64,000 nt of DNA from an uncultured Solobacterium sp. (lineage in GTDB: Bacteria > Bacillota_I > Bacilli_A > Erysipelotrichales > Erysipelotrichaceae). Each line of letters opens with the position of its first letter. Positions within the stretch are counted from its first letter, which is position 1. The stretch lies in NCBI GenBank assembly GCA_946415785.1, contig CAMKTV010000002.1:16093-80092 (forward strand). The letters are read 5' to 3'. This document shows, one piece after another, positions 39,335-48,652 of the stretch. The notes under the pieces were generated by a model. That model made no database searches. It was not told where the DNA came from and was given only the letters and a program-made list of their open reading frames with translations. The translations under genes and the position numbers were made by a program.

Positions 39335-41521
39335 TTATTTTTTCTTAGCCAAACTTATCGTAGTATAGATGTTAAATTTTTCATCTCTATTATTACTTCT
39401 TTCGGTTCCTGACATTCTAATTTCAGTTTTATCTTTTATTTTGATTGTCTTCTTCAATAAATTTTCATCTACTGGTTCTAAGTTTCCAGTTTTTTTATTT
39501 ACTTTAAATGCAACATTGCCTATTTCAACATCGGTTATATTTCCCGCAACTCTTTTTATTGTGCCAGGTTTTGCAGCAAAGCTTCTATTTTTGTTACTTT
39601 TACGTAGATAGCTATCATCTCCAGGTTTAACAGATATTGTAAATACTTGTTTTTGACCTACTGGAGCTTCACCAGCTATTTTTAAGGTGTCTCCTTGACG
39701 TGTAGCATTTACGTTTAAACCAAGATCTTTTCTATTGAATGTTGCCTTATTGTCTTTTGTACGAATTTTTCTTGGATACACTTTTCGATGCAGCAACCAA
39801 ATCAATATAGCCAAAGCAAGTAGAGCAATACCAAAACGTTTTGCCCACTTTAACCATAAAGGCGTCTTGCTTAATGTGATGTGTAATAAATCATTTGCAT
39901 GTGCTTCTCTTTCGGCAAAATCTAAATAATCGGCATTTGCCTTGATTGTATATTTGCCTTCTTCCATCTCACCTTTTGATTCCAATTTTAATAGATATTG
40001 AGATTTAGATTCATTAGGTGTTAATTTAAATGGTAAACCTTGAGCATCTGCTGTTAATGTTATTGCAGCAAATTCTTCAGGACTTAATTTTTGTCCATCA
40101 ATTGTTAAATCTATTACGATTGCATCACTTTTATCTATATCACTAATTAAAATGTAGCTTTCATCAATAGACATTTTTAAGTTAAGTTTCCCAAGTGGTG
40201 AAGCTAATACTCTAATTCCGCCCGTTGGCCAACCAAAGTCTGCTGAATCTTTTGAAATAGTATAACCACTTAAATAAGTTACAGTTAGGTCAGCTTCAAA
40301 AGTATCATTCATTCTTAAAGCTACAGGAACTTCGCCATTGTATCCATCATGTTCAAAATTGGTTTTTTCACCATTTACTGTGTAACTGCCTTCATAATGT
40401 GGATTACCTAATAAATCTGAAGAAATCAATTGACCAGTTTTAGCATCTTTCATACCAAAACTAACTTTATAGTCACCTTCATATAAAGATGTTGGATCTA
40501 CATCGTTTCCATCAGAATCTGTAAAAATGAATTCTAGATCAGCATCTGGTTCATAATATATTTCAACACTTGAAGCAGTGCCGTTGTATTCAATATTATA
40601 GCTACCTGCTATGCAGTCTTTATAAGTAACCATCATTCCTTGTAAAGAAGTATCTGGATTGCTTGGATAATCTCCTGCTCCTTTTGTTGAATAACTGGTT
40701 TGTTGTGAATTAACAAGAGTTGGCATTTCTCCATTTGTTGTTAACTTTAAATCTGAAATGTTATCACCTTGTACAAAGACGATTAACTTTTTCATTGAAA
40801 TATCAAAATCTATTGTATTTCCTGAAACATGGTTTCTTGGAAGAACATCTCTACCAAAAACCAGATTACATAGTTCAGTTAGTGTTGATAAAACACCTTC
40901 AGAATTTACAACTTTCCTTTTAACAAAATATTCACTTTCTGCTGTAGCAGGAACACAAGCCTCTTGGCCAATGCCAAGATACATTACTGATATTTCTTTG
41001 CCAGCATTGTCTTGAACTCTTTTATCTAATTCAACCACTGTTCTTTCTTTTGATAAACCAACACCTTTTTTATTGAAGGTACCACCATCAGTAAGAACCA
41101 CTAAATATTTTTTATCAGCAACTGTTTTCTTTAATCCTTCAAGAGCGAAATCAATACTCTCGATTGGTGTTTTACCTGCATCTTTGGTAAAAATTTCACG
41201 TAAAGAAGATGCCTGTTTAGGGCTTGTCAATTTAAAAGGATTTTCCATGGAATATTCAGCGTTATTAACTTCCACTGGATGCATTGGGTATATTTCTAAG
41301 CTATCTCCATCATTAAGCATAGATGCAAATACTTCCATTGCATAGGTTGCTCTACACCACGCTTGATTGCCACCCATATACATTGATCCAGAGTTATCAA
41401 AAACTATCGCGATTGCACGTGATTGATTTGTTTTTGGTGATGCTTGTATTTTTGGGGAGCCAATTGTAACAATCAACATTATGGTAATTGCTGCAATAAA
41501 AACTTTTAAGACTTTTTTCAT
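39335..41521 (-). CDS. vWA-domain membrane protein (signal peptide, vWA, beta domains, TM, cytoplasmic basic domain)
   Basis: MIDAS DNSGSM, TPIESIDFALEGL, VVLTDGGTF; TM ALLALAILIWLLHRKVYPRK. Confidence 0.88.
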   Translation of the reverse strand: MKKVLKVFIAAITIMLIVTIGSPKIQASPKTNQSRAIAIVFDNSGSMYMGGNQAWCRATYAMEVFASMLNDGDSLEIYPMHPVEVNNAEYSMENPFKLTSPKQASSLREIFTKDAGKTPIESIDFALEGLKKTVADKKYLVVLTDGGTFNKKGVGLSKERTVVELDKRVQDNAGKEISVMYLGIGQEACVPATAESEYFVKRKVVNSEGVLSTLTELCNLVFGRDVLPRNHVSGNTIDFDISMKKLIVFVQGDNISDLKLTTNGEMPTLVNSQQTSYSTKGAGDYPSNPDTSLQGMMVTYKDCIAGSYNIEYNGTASSVEIYYEPDADLEFIFTDSDGNDVDPTSLYEGDYKVSFGMKDAKTGQLISSDLLGNPHYEGSYTVNGEKTNFEHDGYNGEVPVALRMNDTFEADLTVTYLSGYTISKDSADFGWPTGGIRVLASPLGKLNLKMSIDESYILISDIDKSDAIVIDLTIDGQKLSPEEFAAITLTADAQGLPFKLTPNESKSQYLLKLESKGEMEEGKYTIKANADYLDFAEREAHANDLLHITLSKTPLWLKWAKRFGIALLALAILIWLLHRKVYPRKIRTKDNKATFNRKDLGLNVNATRQGDTLKIAGEAPVGQKQVFTISVKPGDDSYLRKSNKNRSFAAKPGTIKRVAGNITDVEIGNVAFKVNKKTGNLEPVDENLLKKTIKIKDKTEIRMSGTERSNNRDEKFNIYTTISLAKKK

Positions 41522-41552
41522 ATCTTAAATCTCACATTTCTTAAATAGATTT

Positions 41553-41870
41553 TTATTGTTTTACAAATTCAGCGCCGTCTATAAATATGGATTTACCTTT
41601 TCTTTCAAAGCTCCAATCCCAATTAGTTTTTACGCCAAGCAAACTATATGTCACTGTCAGCTTATTATTTTCGATTTTATATTCGCCTTCAATATCAACG
41701 CCAAAAGCTGATACTACAATCGTGTTATCTCTATTAAATGTTATTGTTTGTTTAATGATTCCGTTATCATTAACATATGTTCCATTTAATTTTGTTTCAC
41801 ACGCAGAAAAAATGCACACTACAAAAAGTGCACTAATTAAAGTTATTAAAAACTTCTTGCAACAATTCAT
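41553..41870 (-). CDS. small lipoprotein (lipocalin-like fold probable), first gene of the tubulin-like operon
   Basis: Lipobox FVVCIFSACETKLNGTYVNDNGIIKQTITFNRDNT. Confidence 0.75.
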   Translation of the reverse strand: MNCCKKFLITLISALFVVCIFSACETKLNGTYVNDNGIIKQTITFNRDNTIVVSAFGVDIEGEYKIENNKLTVTYSLLGVKTNWDWSFERKGKSIFIDGAEFVKQ

Positions 41871-41900
41871 CTTAACCCCTCACGTATTAGCATTTTGTAG

Positions 41901-41917
41901 CATAATTATTATTATGT
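41901..41917 (+). repeat. left arm of 17-bp inverted repeat (candidate recombination site)
   Basis: CATAATTATTATTATGT; exact reverse complement of 42108-42124. Confidence 0.85.
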
Positions 41918-42039
41918 TGTAAATTAATATAAATAATATATAAAGCCCTATTTATAAAAGGATAAAAACCTTAAAAATATTTATTTTTATAATGTTTTTC
42001 TAACAAGAGCTGTTATTTTAAAAATTTTCTAAAAATTAG

Positions 42040-42068
42040 TTTACAAAGAAAATCATAAATAATATAAT
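42040..42068 (+). promoter_or_regulatory. sigma-A-type promoter inside the candidate invertible segment, oriented rightwards
   Basis: TTTACA (42040-42045), 17-nt spacer, TATAAT (42063-42068). Confidence 0.7.
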
Positions 42069-42107
42069 TAAAACACTTTAAAAAAGGATTTTTTAGTATT
42101 TTTAGTT

Positions 42108-42124
42108 ACATAATAATAATTATG
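42108..42124 (-). repeat. right arm of 17-bp inverted repeat (candidate recombination site), directly abutting recombinase stop codon
   Basis: ACATAATAATAATTATG; reverse complement of 41901-41917. Confidence 0.85.
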
Positions 42125-42970
42125 TTATTCAATCATTTGCATCTTTTCCATATAACGTGCATGCTCTTTTCCTGTTGAAATAATATATATACGAGTTGTG
42201 TTGATATTGCTATGACCAAGAACATCTGCTAATTTGGCTATATCTCTTTCGATATTATAGAAAGCTCTCGCGAATAGGTGTCTAAGATTGTGAGGGAAAA
42301 CTTTGCTTGGATTTACATCTGCATCTATACATAGTTCTTTCATTTCTCTCCATATATAATTCCTACATATAGGTTTCCTATTTCTTGTAACAAAAATAGA
42401 TCCTGAAACTATTTTTTCTTTTGAAACATAATCCAAAAGTTTCTTTTGTAAATTATGGACAATAAAAATTGTGCGTGTTTTGCCTTTGCATGAAACTATT
42501 GCTTCTCCCCTGTTTATTGCTTCAACTGTTATATGTTGTAACTCACTTACTCTTATACCAGTTGCGCATATTGTCTGTATTATTAAAGATAAACGTTCAT
42601 TATGCTTTTCTAAAGCAGCTTTCACTAATCTTTTGTATTCGTCTTTTGTTAGTTCTTTTTCTTCTGGATAGAATATTTGCTGCTGTATTTTATAAGTTTT
42701 AACTTTTAGTTCATTCCAATTTAAATAATCAAACAAACTGTTTATGCTTGATAACATCGAGTTAATGCTTCTTATTGCATAATTACTTTCTTTTAGATTT
42801 TTCTTATATGCTATTACTAGTTCTTTATTTAAATCTTTTCTTTCAATATAATTAAAGAATTTTTTGATATCTCTGCTATATTTTTCAATAGTTGCACCAC
42901 TCTTTTCCTCTAAAATCAAATGCTTTTTAAACATTTCAATTTTAGATCTAGTTAAATTATAATAATTCAT
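42125..42970 (-). CDS. tyrosine recombinase/integrase (candidate DNA invertase)
   Basis: Catalytic motifs ATGIRVSEL (R), HNLRHLFA (HxxR), LGHSNINTTRIYI (H...Y); 281 aa. Confidence 0.93.
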   Translation of the reverse strand: MNYYNLTRSKIEMFKKHLILEEKSGATIEKYSRDIKKFFNYIERKDLNKELVIAYKKNLKESNYAIRSINSMLSSINSLFDYLNWNELKVKTYKIQQQIFYPEEKELTKDEYKRLVKAALEKHNERLSLIIQTICATGIRVSELQHITVEAINRGEAIVSCKGKTRTIFIVHNLQKKLLDYVSKEKIVSGSIFVTRNRKPICRNYIWREMKELCIDADVNPSKVFPHNLRHLFARAFYNIERDIAKLADVLGHSNINTTRIYIISTGKEHARYMEKMQMIE

Positions 42971-43000
42971 TTGTTTTACTCCTTTCTAATAATATGAAAA

Positions 43001-43034
43001 CATAAAAAAGCTGAACTCGTGTGAATTCAGCTTT
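43001..43034 (-). terminator. terminator of the S10-spc-alpha operon downstream of rplQ
   Basis: AAAAGCTGAA-CTCGTGTGAA-TTCAGCTTTT perfect 10-bp stem with TTTTTT on the minus-strand 3' side. Confidence 0.8.
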
Positions 43035-43057
43035 TCATTTTGAATATCAATTAATAA

Positions 43058-43414
43058 TTAAACTAATTCGATAGTTGCAACCTTAGCGTTATCGCCTCTT
43101 CTAATTGCAGTCTTAGTAACTCTAGTGTAGCCACCTTTTCTATCTGCATATTTAGGAGCAACTTCTTCAAATAATACTTGAACAGCAGTCTTGCCATCCT
43201 TATTTGAAACATTTCTTAAATAAGCGCTTGCTTGTCTTCTTGCAGCTAAATCATTCTTCTTAGCGACAGTGATTAATTTTTCAACCACGCCTCTTAATTC
43301 TTTAGCCTTCATCTCTGTAGTTTCAATCTTACCTCTTAAAACAAGTTCAGTAGCTAGGTTTCTAAGTAATGCTTTACGATGGTCGGCTGTACGACCTAAT
43401 TTACGATTTTTCAT
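43058..43414 (-). CDS. rplQ: 50S ribosomal protein L17
   Basis: [25 protein letters not shown]. Confidence 0.98.
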   Translation of the reverse strand: MKNRKLGRTADHRKALLRNLATELVLRGKIETTEMKAKELRGVVEKLITVAKKNDLAARRQASAYLRNVSNKDGKTAVQVLFEEVAPKYADRKGGYTRVTKTAIRRGDNAKVATIELV

Positions 43415-43423
43415 AAGCTCCTC

Positions 43424-44386
43424 CTACTCATAATTATTCTTGAATGATAGACCAAGCTCATTAAGTTTTTCTTTAACTTCCTTAAGTGATTTCTTACCTA
43501 AGTTTCTTACATGAGCCATGTCATCTTCGGTCTTTTGTGTTAATTCTTCAACTGTAGAGATACCAGCTCTCTTTAAACAGTTATAAGATCTAACAGTTAA
43601 ATCTAAATCTTCAATTGACATATTAACTGCTTTCTTATTGAATTCATGAACATTTTCTTCCATTAATGAATCCATATCAGAAACGATAGTGTCAACTTCA
43701 GTTAATAATTCAAAGTGTGAAATCAAGATCTTTGATGCTAAAGCAATTGATTCTTTTGGATTGATTGAGCCATCAGTCCAAATTTCAATTGTTAGTTCAT
43801 CATATTTAGCGCTTTGGCCAACACGAGTTGATTCAACTTCATAATTAATTTTTGTTACTGGTGTATAGATAGCATCTGTATAGATAGTACCGATACCTTG
43901 AGATGAACCTTGATATAAAGCCTTGTTTTCATCTGCAGAAACATAGCCTCTACCATTTCTTGCCATAAGTTCCATATTTAATGAACCGCCTTCATCTAGA
44001 TGAGCGATTTCAAGTTCAGGATTTAAGATTTCTACACCACCTGGTAAGATAATGTCTTTTGCCTTAACTGTGCATGGTCCTTTAGCAGAAATTCTTAATG
44101 TATAAACATCATCATCCATAATTGAGAAGATTAATGATTTAATATTAAGAATCATTAATGTTACATCTTCTTTAACACCTTTGATTGATGAGAATTCATG
44201 ATAAACGCCATCAATCTTAATTGAATATACTGCGCCACCTGGTAATGATGACAACATAACTCTTCGTAATGCATTTCCAAGAGTTGTGCCATATCCTCTC
44301 TCTAAAGGTGAAATAACAAATTTTCCATAGTTATCAGATTCAACATATTCTGCAATTTTAAATTTTGGACGTTCAAATTTTTGCAT
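43424..44386 (-). CDS. rpoA: RNA polymerase alpha subunit
   Basis: PLERGYGTTLGNALRRVMLSSLPG; C-terminal domain LDLTVRSYNCLKRAGI. Confidence 0.98.
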   Translation of the reverse strand: MQKFERPKFKIAEYVESDNYGKFVISPLERGYGTTLGNALRRVMLSSLPGGAVYSIKIDGVYHEFSSIKGVKEDVTLMILNIKSLIFSIMDDDVYTLRISAKGPCTVKAKDIILPGGVEILNPELEIAHLDEGGSLNMELMARNGRGYVSADENKALYQGSSQGIGTIYTDAIYTPVTKINYEVESTRVGQSAKYDELTIEIWTDGSINPKESIALASKILISHFELLTEVDTIVSDMDSLMEENVHEFNKKAVNMSIEDLDLTVRSYNCLKRAGISTVEELTQKTEDDMAHVRNLGKKSLKEVKEKLNELGLSFKNNYE

Positions 44387-44397
44387 ATATTTCCTCC

Positions 44398-44784
44398 TTA
44401 ACCTCTAGGTTTCTTTGGTGGACGGCAACCATTATGAGGAACTGGTGTAACATCACTGATAGCTGTGATAGTTAAGCCTGCTGTCTCTAATGCTCTAACA
44501 GCTGCTTCTCTACCTGGACCTGGACCTTTAACTTCAACTTCAACTTTTCTCATACCATGATCCATTGATGATTTGCCTGCAGCTTCTGCAACCATTTGTG
44601 CAGCATAAGGAGTTGATTTACGTGAACCCTTGTATCCAAGAGCACCAGCACTTGACCAAGCTACAACATTTCCAGCTTCATCAGTAATTGTTACGATTGT
44701 GTTATTAAATGTTGAATGAATATGAGCGATACCACTCGCAATATTCTTTTTAACACGTTTCTTACGAACTGTTTTCTGTGCCAT
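44398..44784 (-). CDS. rpsK: 30S ribosomal protein S11
   Basis: [18 protein letters not shown]...[17 protein letters not shown]. Confidence 0.98.
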   Translation of the reverse strand: MAQKTVRKKRVKKNIASGIAHIHSTFNNTIVTITDEAGNVVAWSSAGALGYKGSRKSTPYAAQMVAEAAGKSSMDHGMRKVEVEVKGPGPGREAAVRALETAGLTITAISDVTPVPHNGCRPPKKPRG

Positions 44785-44794
44785 GTTTTACCTC

Positions 44795-45160
44795 CTATTT
44801 CTTCTTGTTAGCTACTGTACGACGAGGTCCTTTACGAGTTCTAGCGTTAGTTTTAGTTCTTTGACCTCTTACAGGCAAACCTTTTCTGTGTCTAATTCCA
44901 CGATAGCAAGCAACTTCCATTAAACGCTTGATATCAAGTTGAGTTTCTCTTCTTAGATCGCCTTCTAATTTATAGCTATCTAAAGATTTACGTAAAGCAT
45001 TAAGTTGTTCATCAGTTAAGTCTTTAACACGAATGTCTTCACTGATTCCATTTTCAGCTAATACTTTTTTAGCAGTTGGTAATCCAACACCATAGATATA
45101 AGTTAATGAAACGACAACGCGTTTGTCATTAGGAATATCTACTCCAGCAATACGAGCCAT
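44795..45160 (-). CDS. rpsM: 30S ribosomal protein S13 (start corrected to [10 protein letters not shown])
   Basis: [26 protein letters not shown]...[29 protein letters not shown]. Confidence 0.98.
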   Translation of the reverse strand: MARIAGVDIPNDKRVVVSLTYIYGVGLPTAKKVLAENGISEDIRVKDLTDEQLNALRKSLDSYKLEGDLRRETQLDIKRLMEVACYRGIRHRKGLPVRGQRTKTNARTRKGPRRTVANKKK

Positions 45161-45176
45161 TAAAATTTCTCCCTTC

Positions 45177-45290
45177 TTAACCTTGTCTTTGTTTGTGTTT
45201 AGGGTTTTCACAAATAACCATTACGCGACCCTTACGTTTGATAACGCGACATTTTTCGCACATTGGTTTTACAGATGGTCTTACTTTCAT
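45177..45290 (-). CDS. rpmJ: 50S ribosomal protein L36, zinc-binding type (absent from ORF track)
   Basis: Reverse strand ATG at 45290, 37 codons plus stop; translates as [37 protein letters not shown]. Confidence 0.97.
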   Translation of the reverse strand: MKVRPSVKPMCEKCRVIKRKGRVMVICENPKHKQRQG

Positions 45291-45309
45291 CTTTTTTCCT
45301 CCCTATAGA

Positions 45310-45528
45310 CTATTTGTGTCTAAATGTAATACGCCCACGTGTTAAATCGTAAGGTGAAATTTCTACAGTCACTCTATCACCTGGTAAAATGCGGATGTAG
45401 TGCATACGGATTTTACCAGAAACGTGAGCCAGGATTTCATGACCGTTCTCAAGTTTCACCTTGAACTGTGCATTTGGCAACGTATCAGTTACCAAACCAT
45501 CAATTTCAATAACATCTTGTTTTGCCAA
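45310..45528 (-). CDS. infA: translation initiation factor IF-1
   Basis: [51 protein letters not shown]. Confidence 0.98.
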   Translation of the reverse strand: MAKQDVIEIDGLVTDTLPNAQFKVKLENGHEILAHVSGKIRMHYIRILPGDRVTVEISPYDLTRGRITFRHK

Positions 45529-45531
45529 TAG

Positions 45532-46281
45532 CTAGTCCTCCTTTGTTAGAATTTTATAAGCGTCTTTAGTTATTACAATCGTATGCTCATAGTGAGCTGA
45601 TAGAGATCTTTCTCTATTTACAACAGCCCAGCCATCAGCTAAGGTAATACAATGTGGTTTGCCCATAAAGACCATTGGTTCTACAGCAATGCACATACCT
45701 GGTTTTAATAATTCAAGAGTATGTGGCTTACCGACATTTGGAACATTTGGATCTTCATGAACTTTCTTGCCTATGCCATGTCCTGTATATTCAATTGGTA
45801 ATGAATAACCAAATGATTCTACATATGTCTGAATAGCATTGGCAATATCACCAATACGATTGCCTGGCTTTGCGTATTTCAGTCCTTCATATAATGACTG
45901 TTCAGTTACTTCAAGAAGTTTTAATACTTCTGGTTTTACATTTCCAACAGCATATGTCCAGCCACTATCTCCATGGTAGCCCTTATAACAGGCTCCTACA
46001 TCAACAGAGATAATGTCACCATCTTTTAAGATAGTGTGGTCTGGTATGCCATGTACTAATACTTCATTAACTGATGTACATACAGCACCAGGGAAACCAT
46101 AGAGATTTTTAAAGGAAGGTGTACAACCATTCTCTCTAATGATTTCTTCACAAATTCGATCAATCTGTAAAGTAGAGATGCCAGGTTTAATTATTTCCTT
46201 TAGATGCTTATGGACTAGGCCTACAACACTGCCGGCCTTGTCCATAAGTTCTATTTCTCTAGACGACTTAAGGGTAATCAT
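45532..46281 (-). CDS. map: type I methionine aminopeptidase
   Basis: VDVGACYKGYHGDSGWTY, GHGIGKKVHEDPNVPN. Confidence 0.97.
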   Translation of the reverse strand: MITLKSSREIELMDKAGSVVGLVHKHLKEIIKPGISTLQIDRICEEIIRENGCTPSFKNLYGFPGAVCTSVNEVLVHGIPDHTILKDGDIISVDVGACYKGYHGDSGWTYAVGNVKPEVLKLLEVTEQSLYEGLKYAKPGNRIGDIANAIQTYVESFGYSLPIEYTGHGIGKKVHEDPNVPNVGKPHTLELLKPGMCIAVEPMVFMGKPHCITLADGWAVVNRERSLSAHYEHTIVITKDAYKILTKED

Positions 46282-46926
46282 CTACTCACCCAAGACAGCT
46301 TTTATATCTAGGAAAACTTCTTTAGGATCTTTACTTCCATCGATATTCCTAATTAAACCTGTCTTTTCGTAATATTCCATCACTGGTTTAGTTGATGCAT
46401 AGTAAGCATCTAATCGATTTGATAGTGCTTCTAATGTATCATCTTTTCTTTGAATAACCTGTCCACCACAGATATCACATACACCTTCTACTTTTGGAGC
46501 ATGTGTCTTAATGTGGTAGATTGCCTTACAATTGCTACAAGTTCTTCTACCAGTAATTCTTTCTTTTAAGATTTCATCATCAACATCTAAGTTAATAATG
46601 TAATCAATCTTCAAATTTAAGGTTTCTAAGATATTATCTAAGTCAATAGCTTGTTCAACGGTTCTAGGATAACCATCAAATAAGAAACCTTTTTTAATAT
46701 CATCTTTTGCAAGTCTTTCTAAAATAATTCCATGAATAACTTCATCAGGAACTAAGGCGCCCTTGTTCATATACTCTTGAGCTTTAAGACCTATTTCTGT
46801 TTTATCTTTTACTGCTTGTCTAAGCATATCACCAGTAGATACGTGTACAACATCATATTTATCTTTGATAAGTGCTGACATTGTCCCTTTACCTGTACCC
46901 GGTGCGCCCATTATTAGAATGTTCAT
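46282..46926 (-). CDS. adk: adenylate kinase (zinc-lid type)
   Basis: MGAPGTGKGTMSALI, FDGYPRTVEQA, lid CSNCKAIYH...CDICGG. Confidence 0.97.
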   Translation of the reverse strand: MNILIMGAPGTGKGTMSALIKDKYDVVHVSTGDMLRQAVKDKTEIGLKAQEYMNKGALVPDEVIHGIILERLAKDDIKKGFLFDGYPRTVEQAIDLDNILETLNLKIDYIINLDVDDEILKERITGRRTCSNCKAIYHIKTHAPKVEGVCDICGGQVIQRKDDTLEALSNRLDAYYASTKPVMEYYEKTGLIRNIDGSKDPKEVFLDIKAVLGE

Positions 46927-46928
46927 AA

Positions 46929-48200
46929 TTATTTCCCTACAAAACCTTTATATTGTTTCTTTGTTAATTGGCCTTTTAATCCTTTAATAGAATCCATTGC
47001 AACACCAACAACGATGATAATACCAGTTCCACCTAATGCTGCTCTTTGATTTAGACCAGTTAGATTAGAAATGACATATGGCAACAAGGCAATTAGTGTT
47101 AATAGAATTGCACCTAGACAAGTGATTCTATTTAAGACTTTAGATACATAATCTTTTGTTTCACTTCCAGGACGAACACCAGGAATATATTGACCTTGTT
47201 TATTCAAATCATCAGCCATCTTATTTGGATCTACAGTTAAATTTGTATAGAAGAATGTAAATAAGATGATCAGCAATGCATAGAATACTAAGAATAAAGG
47301 CTTAGTGAAATCAAATAAATTGCTTAAGAAGTTATAGGCATTAGGATTTACCCATGAAGCAATGATTTGTGGAGCTTGAATTAAAGCACTCGCAAAGATT
47401 ACTGGGATAACTGATGCTGAATTTATCTTAAGTGGAAGATGATTCAAATCACCTTTAGTTTTATTCAAACGTTGTGAAGTAGATTGTTGAATTGGTATTC
47501 TTCTTTCTGCCATTTGCATCAAAACTACTAAGATAATAATAATGATGAACATTAAGCAATAAATCACAAATCCTGGAATACCTAACGAACTATCTTCACC
47601 AGTGAATGTTTGATAAACTAATTGGAAATTGTTTGGCATATCCGCAACAATACCTGCGAAGATGATCATTGATACACCATTACCAATTCCTTTAGTTGTT
47701 ATTTCATCTGCTAACCATAATAGGAACATTGTGCCAGCTGTGAAAATCAAAGCGATATATAGGAAAGAAACAAAGCTAGGATTTTCAACGATACCATATT
47801 GATTAGACAATAATTGAACGATGAAATATCCTTGAACTGCAGCTAAGACAACACCAACGTATCTTGTGATACGATCCATCTGTTGTCTGCCCTTCTTACC
47901 AGATTTAGCCATTTCACTTAGTGCTGGAATAATATCCATACTCAATAATTGAACGATGATACTAGCAGTGATATATGGTCCTACACCTAATGAGAATATA
48001 GACATCTGTTCAATAGAACCACCACCTAACAGTGACATCATTGATAATAATGAGTTCGCACTTAAAGTGATAACTGTATCATTAATACCTGGAGCTGGAA
48101 TAGCTGAGCCTAAACGGTAGATGAATAAAATTACTAAAGTGAATAGTATCTTCTTTCTAATTTCCTTGCTTTTTAGGAAATCTACAAAAGTACTTAACAT
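46929..48200 (-). CDS. secY: preprotein translocase subunit SecY
   Basis: YRLGSAIPAPGIND, GIGNGVSMIIFAGI, RRIPIQQST. Confidence 0.98.
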   Translation of the reverse strand: MLSTFVDFLKSKEIRKKILFTLVILFIYRLGSAIPAPGINDTVITLSANSLLSMMSLLGGGSIEQMSIFSLGVGPYITASIIVQLLSMDIIPALSEMAKSGKKGRQQMDRITRYVGVVLAAVQGYFIVQLLSNQYGIVENPSFVSFLYIALIFTAGTMFLLWLADEITTKGIGNGVSMIIFAGIVADMPNNFQLVYQTFTGEDSSLGIPGFVIYCLMFIIIIILVVLMQMAERRIPIQQSTSQRLNKTKGDLNHLPLKINSASVIPVIFASALIQAPQIIASWVNPNAYNFLSNLFDFTKPLFLVFYALLIILFTFFYTNLTVDPNKMADDLNKQGQYIPGVRPGSETKDYVSKVLNRITCLGAILLTLIALLPYVISNLTGLNQRAALGGTGIIIVVGVAMDSIKGLKGQLTKKQYKGFVGK

Positions 48201-48201
48201 T

Positions 48202-48642
48202 TTAGATGACCTCTACTTTTCCGCCTGCCTTTTCAATTGCTGCTTTGGCGCTAGCAGAAACTTTATTACATTTAACTGTTAATTTCTTAGTCAATGTACC
48301 ATTGCCTAAAACTTTAATACCATCAAATTGTTTCTTAACGATTCCACTTTCTTTTAACAATTCAGGAGTAACTGTTGCTCCATCTTCAAATTTTTCTAAT
48401 GTTGAAAGATTTACTACAGCATATTCCTTACGATTGAAATTAGTGAAACCTCTTTTTGGCATACGTTTATAGAATGGAGTTTGACCACCTTCAAAACCGA
48501 TAGCGACACCACCACCAGATCTAGCATTTTGACCTTTGTGGCCCTTACCAGCAGTCTTACCCTGTCCTGAGCCTTGACCTCTACCTAAACGTTTGATGTC
48601 TTTACGAGCACCGTCATTATATTTCATTTCATGTAAATTCAT
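48202..48642 (-). CDS. rplO: 50S ribosomal protein L15
   Basis: [28 protein letters not shown]. Confidence 0.98.
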   Translation of the reverse strand: MNLHEMKYNDGARKDIKRLGRGQGSGQGKTAGKGHKGQNARSGGGVAIGFEGGQTPFYKRMPKRGFTNFNRKEYAVVNLSTLEKFEDGATVTPELLKESGIVKKQFDGIKVLGNGTLTKKLTVKCNKVSASAKAAIEKAGGKVEVI

Positions 48643-48652
48643 AATCGGCCTC

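Noticed and set aside
41587-41922. 111-aa plus-strand ORF crossing the left inverted-repeat arm
   Set aside because: Antisense to the small lipoprotein gene; hydrophobic complement artefact
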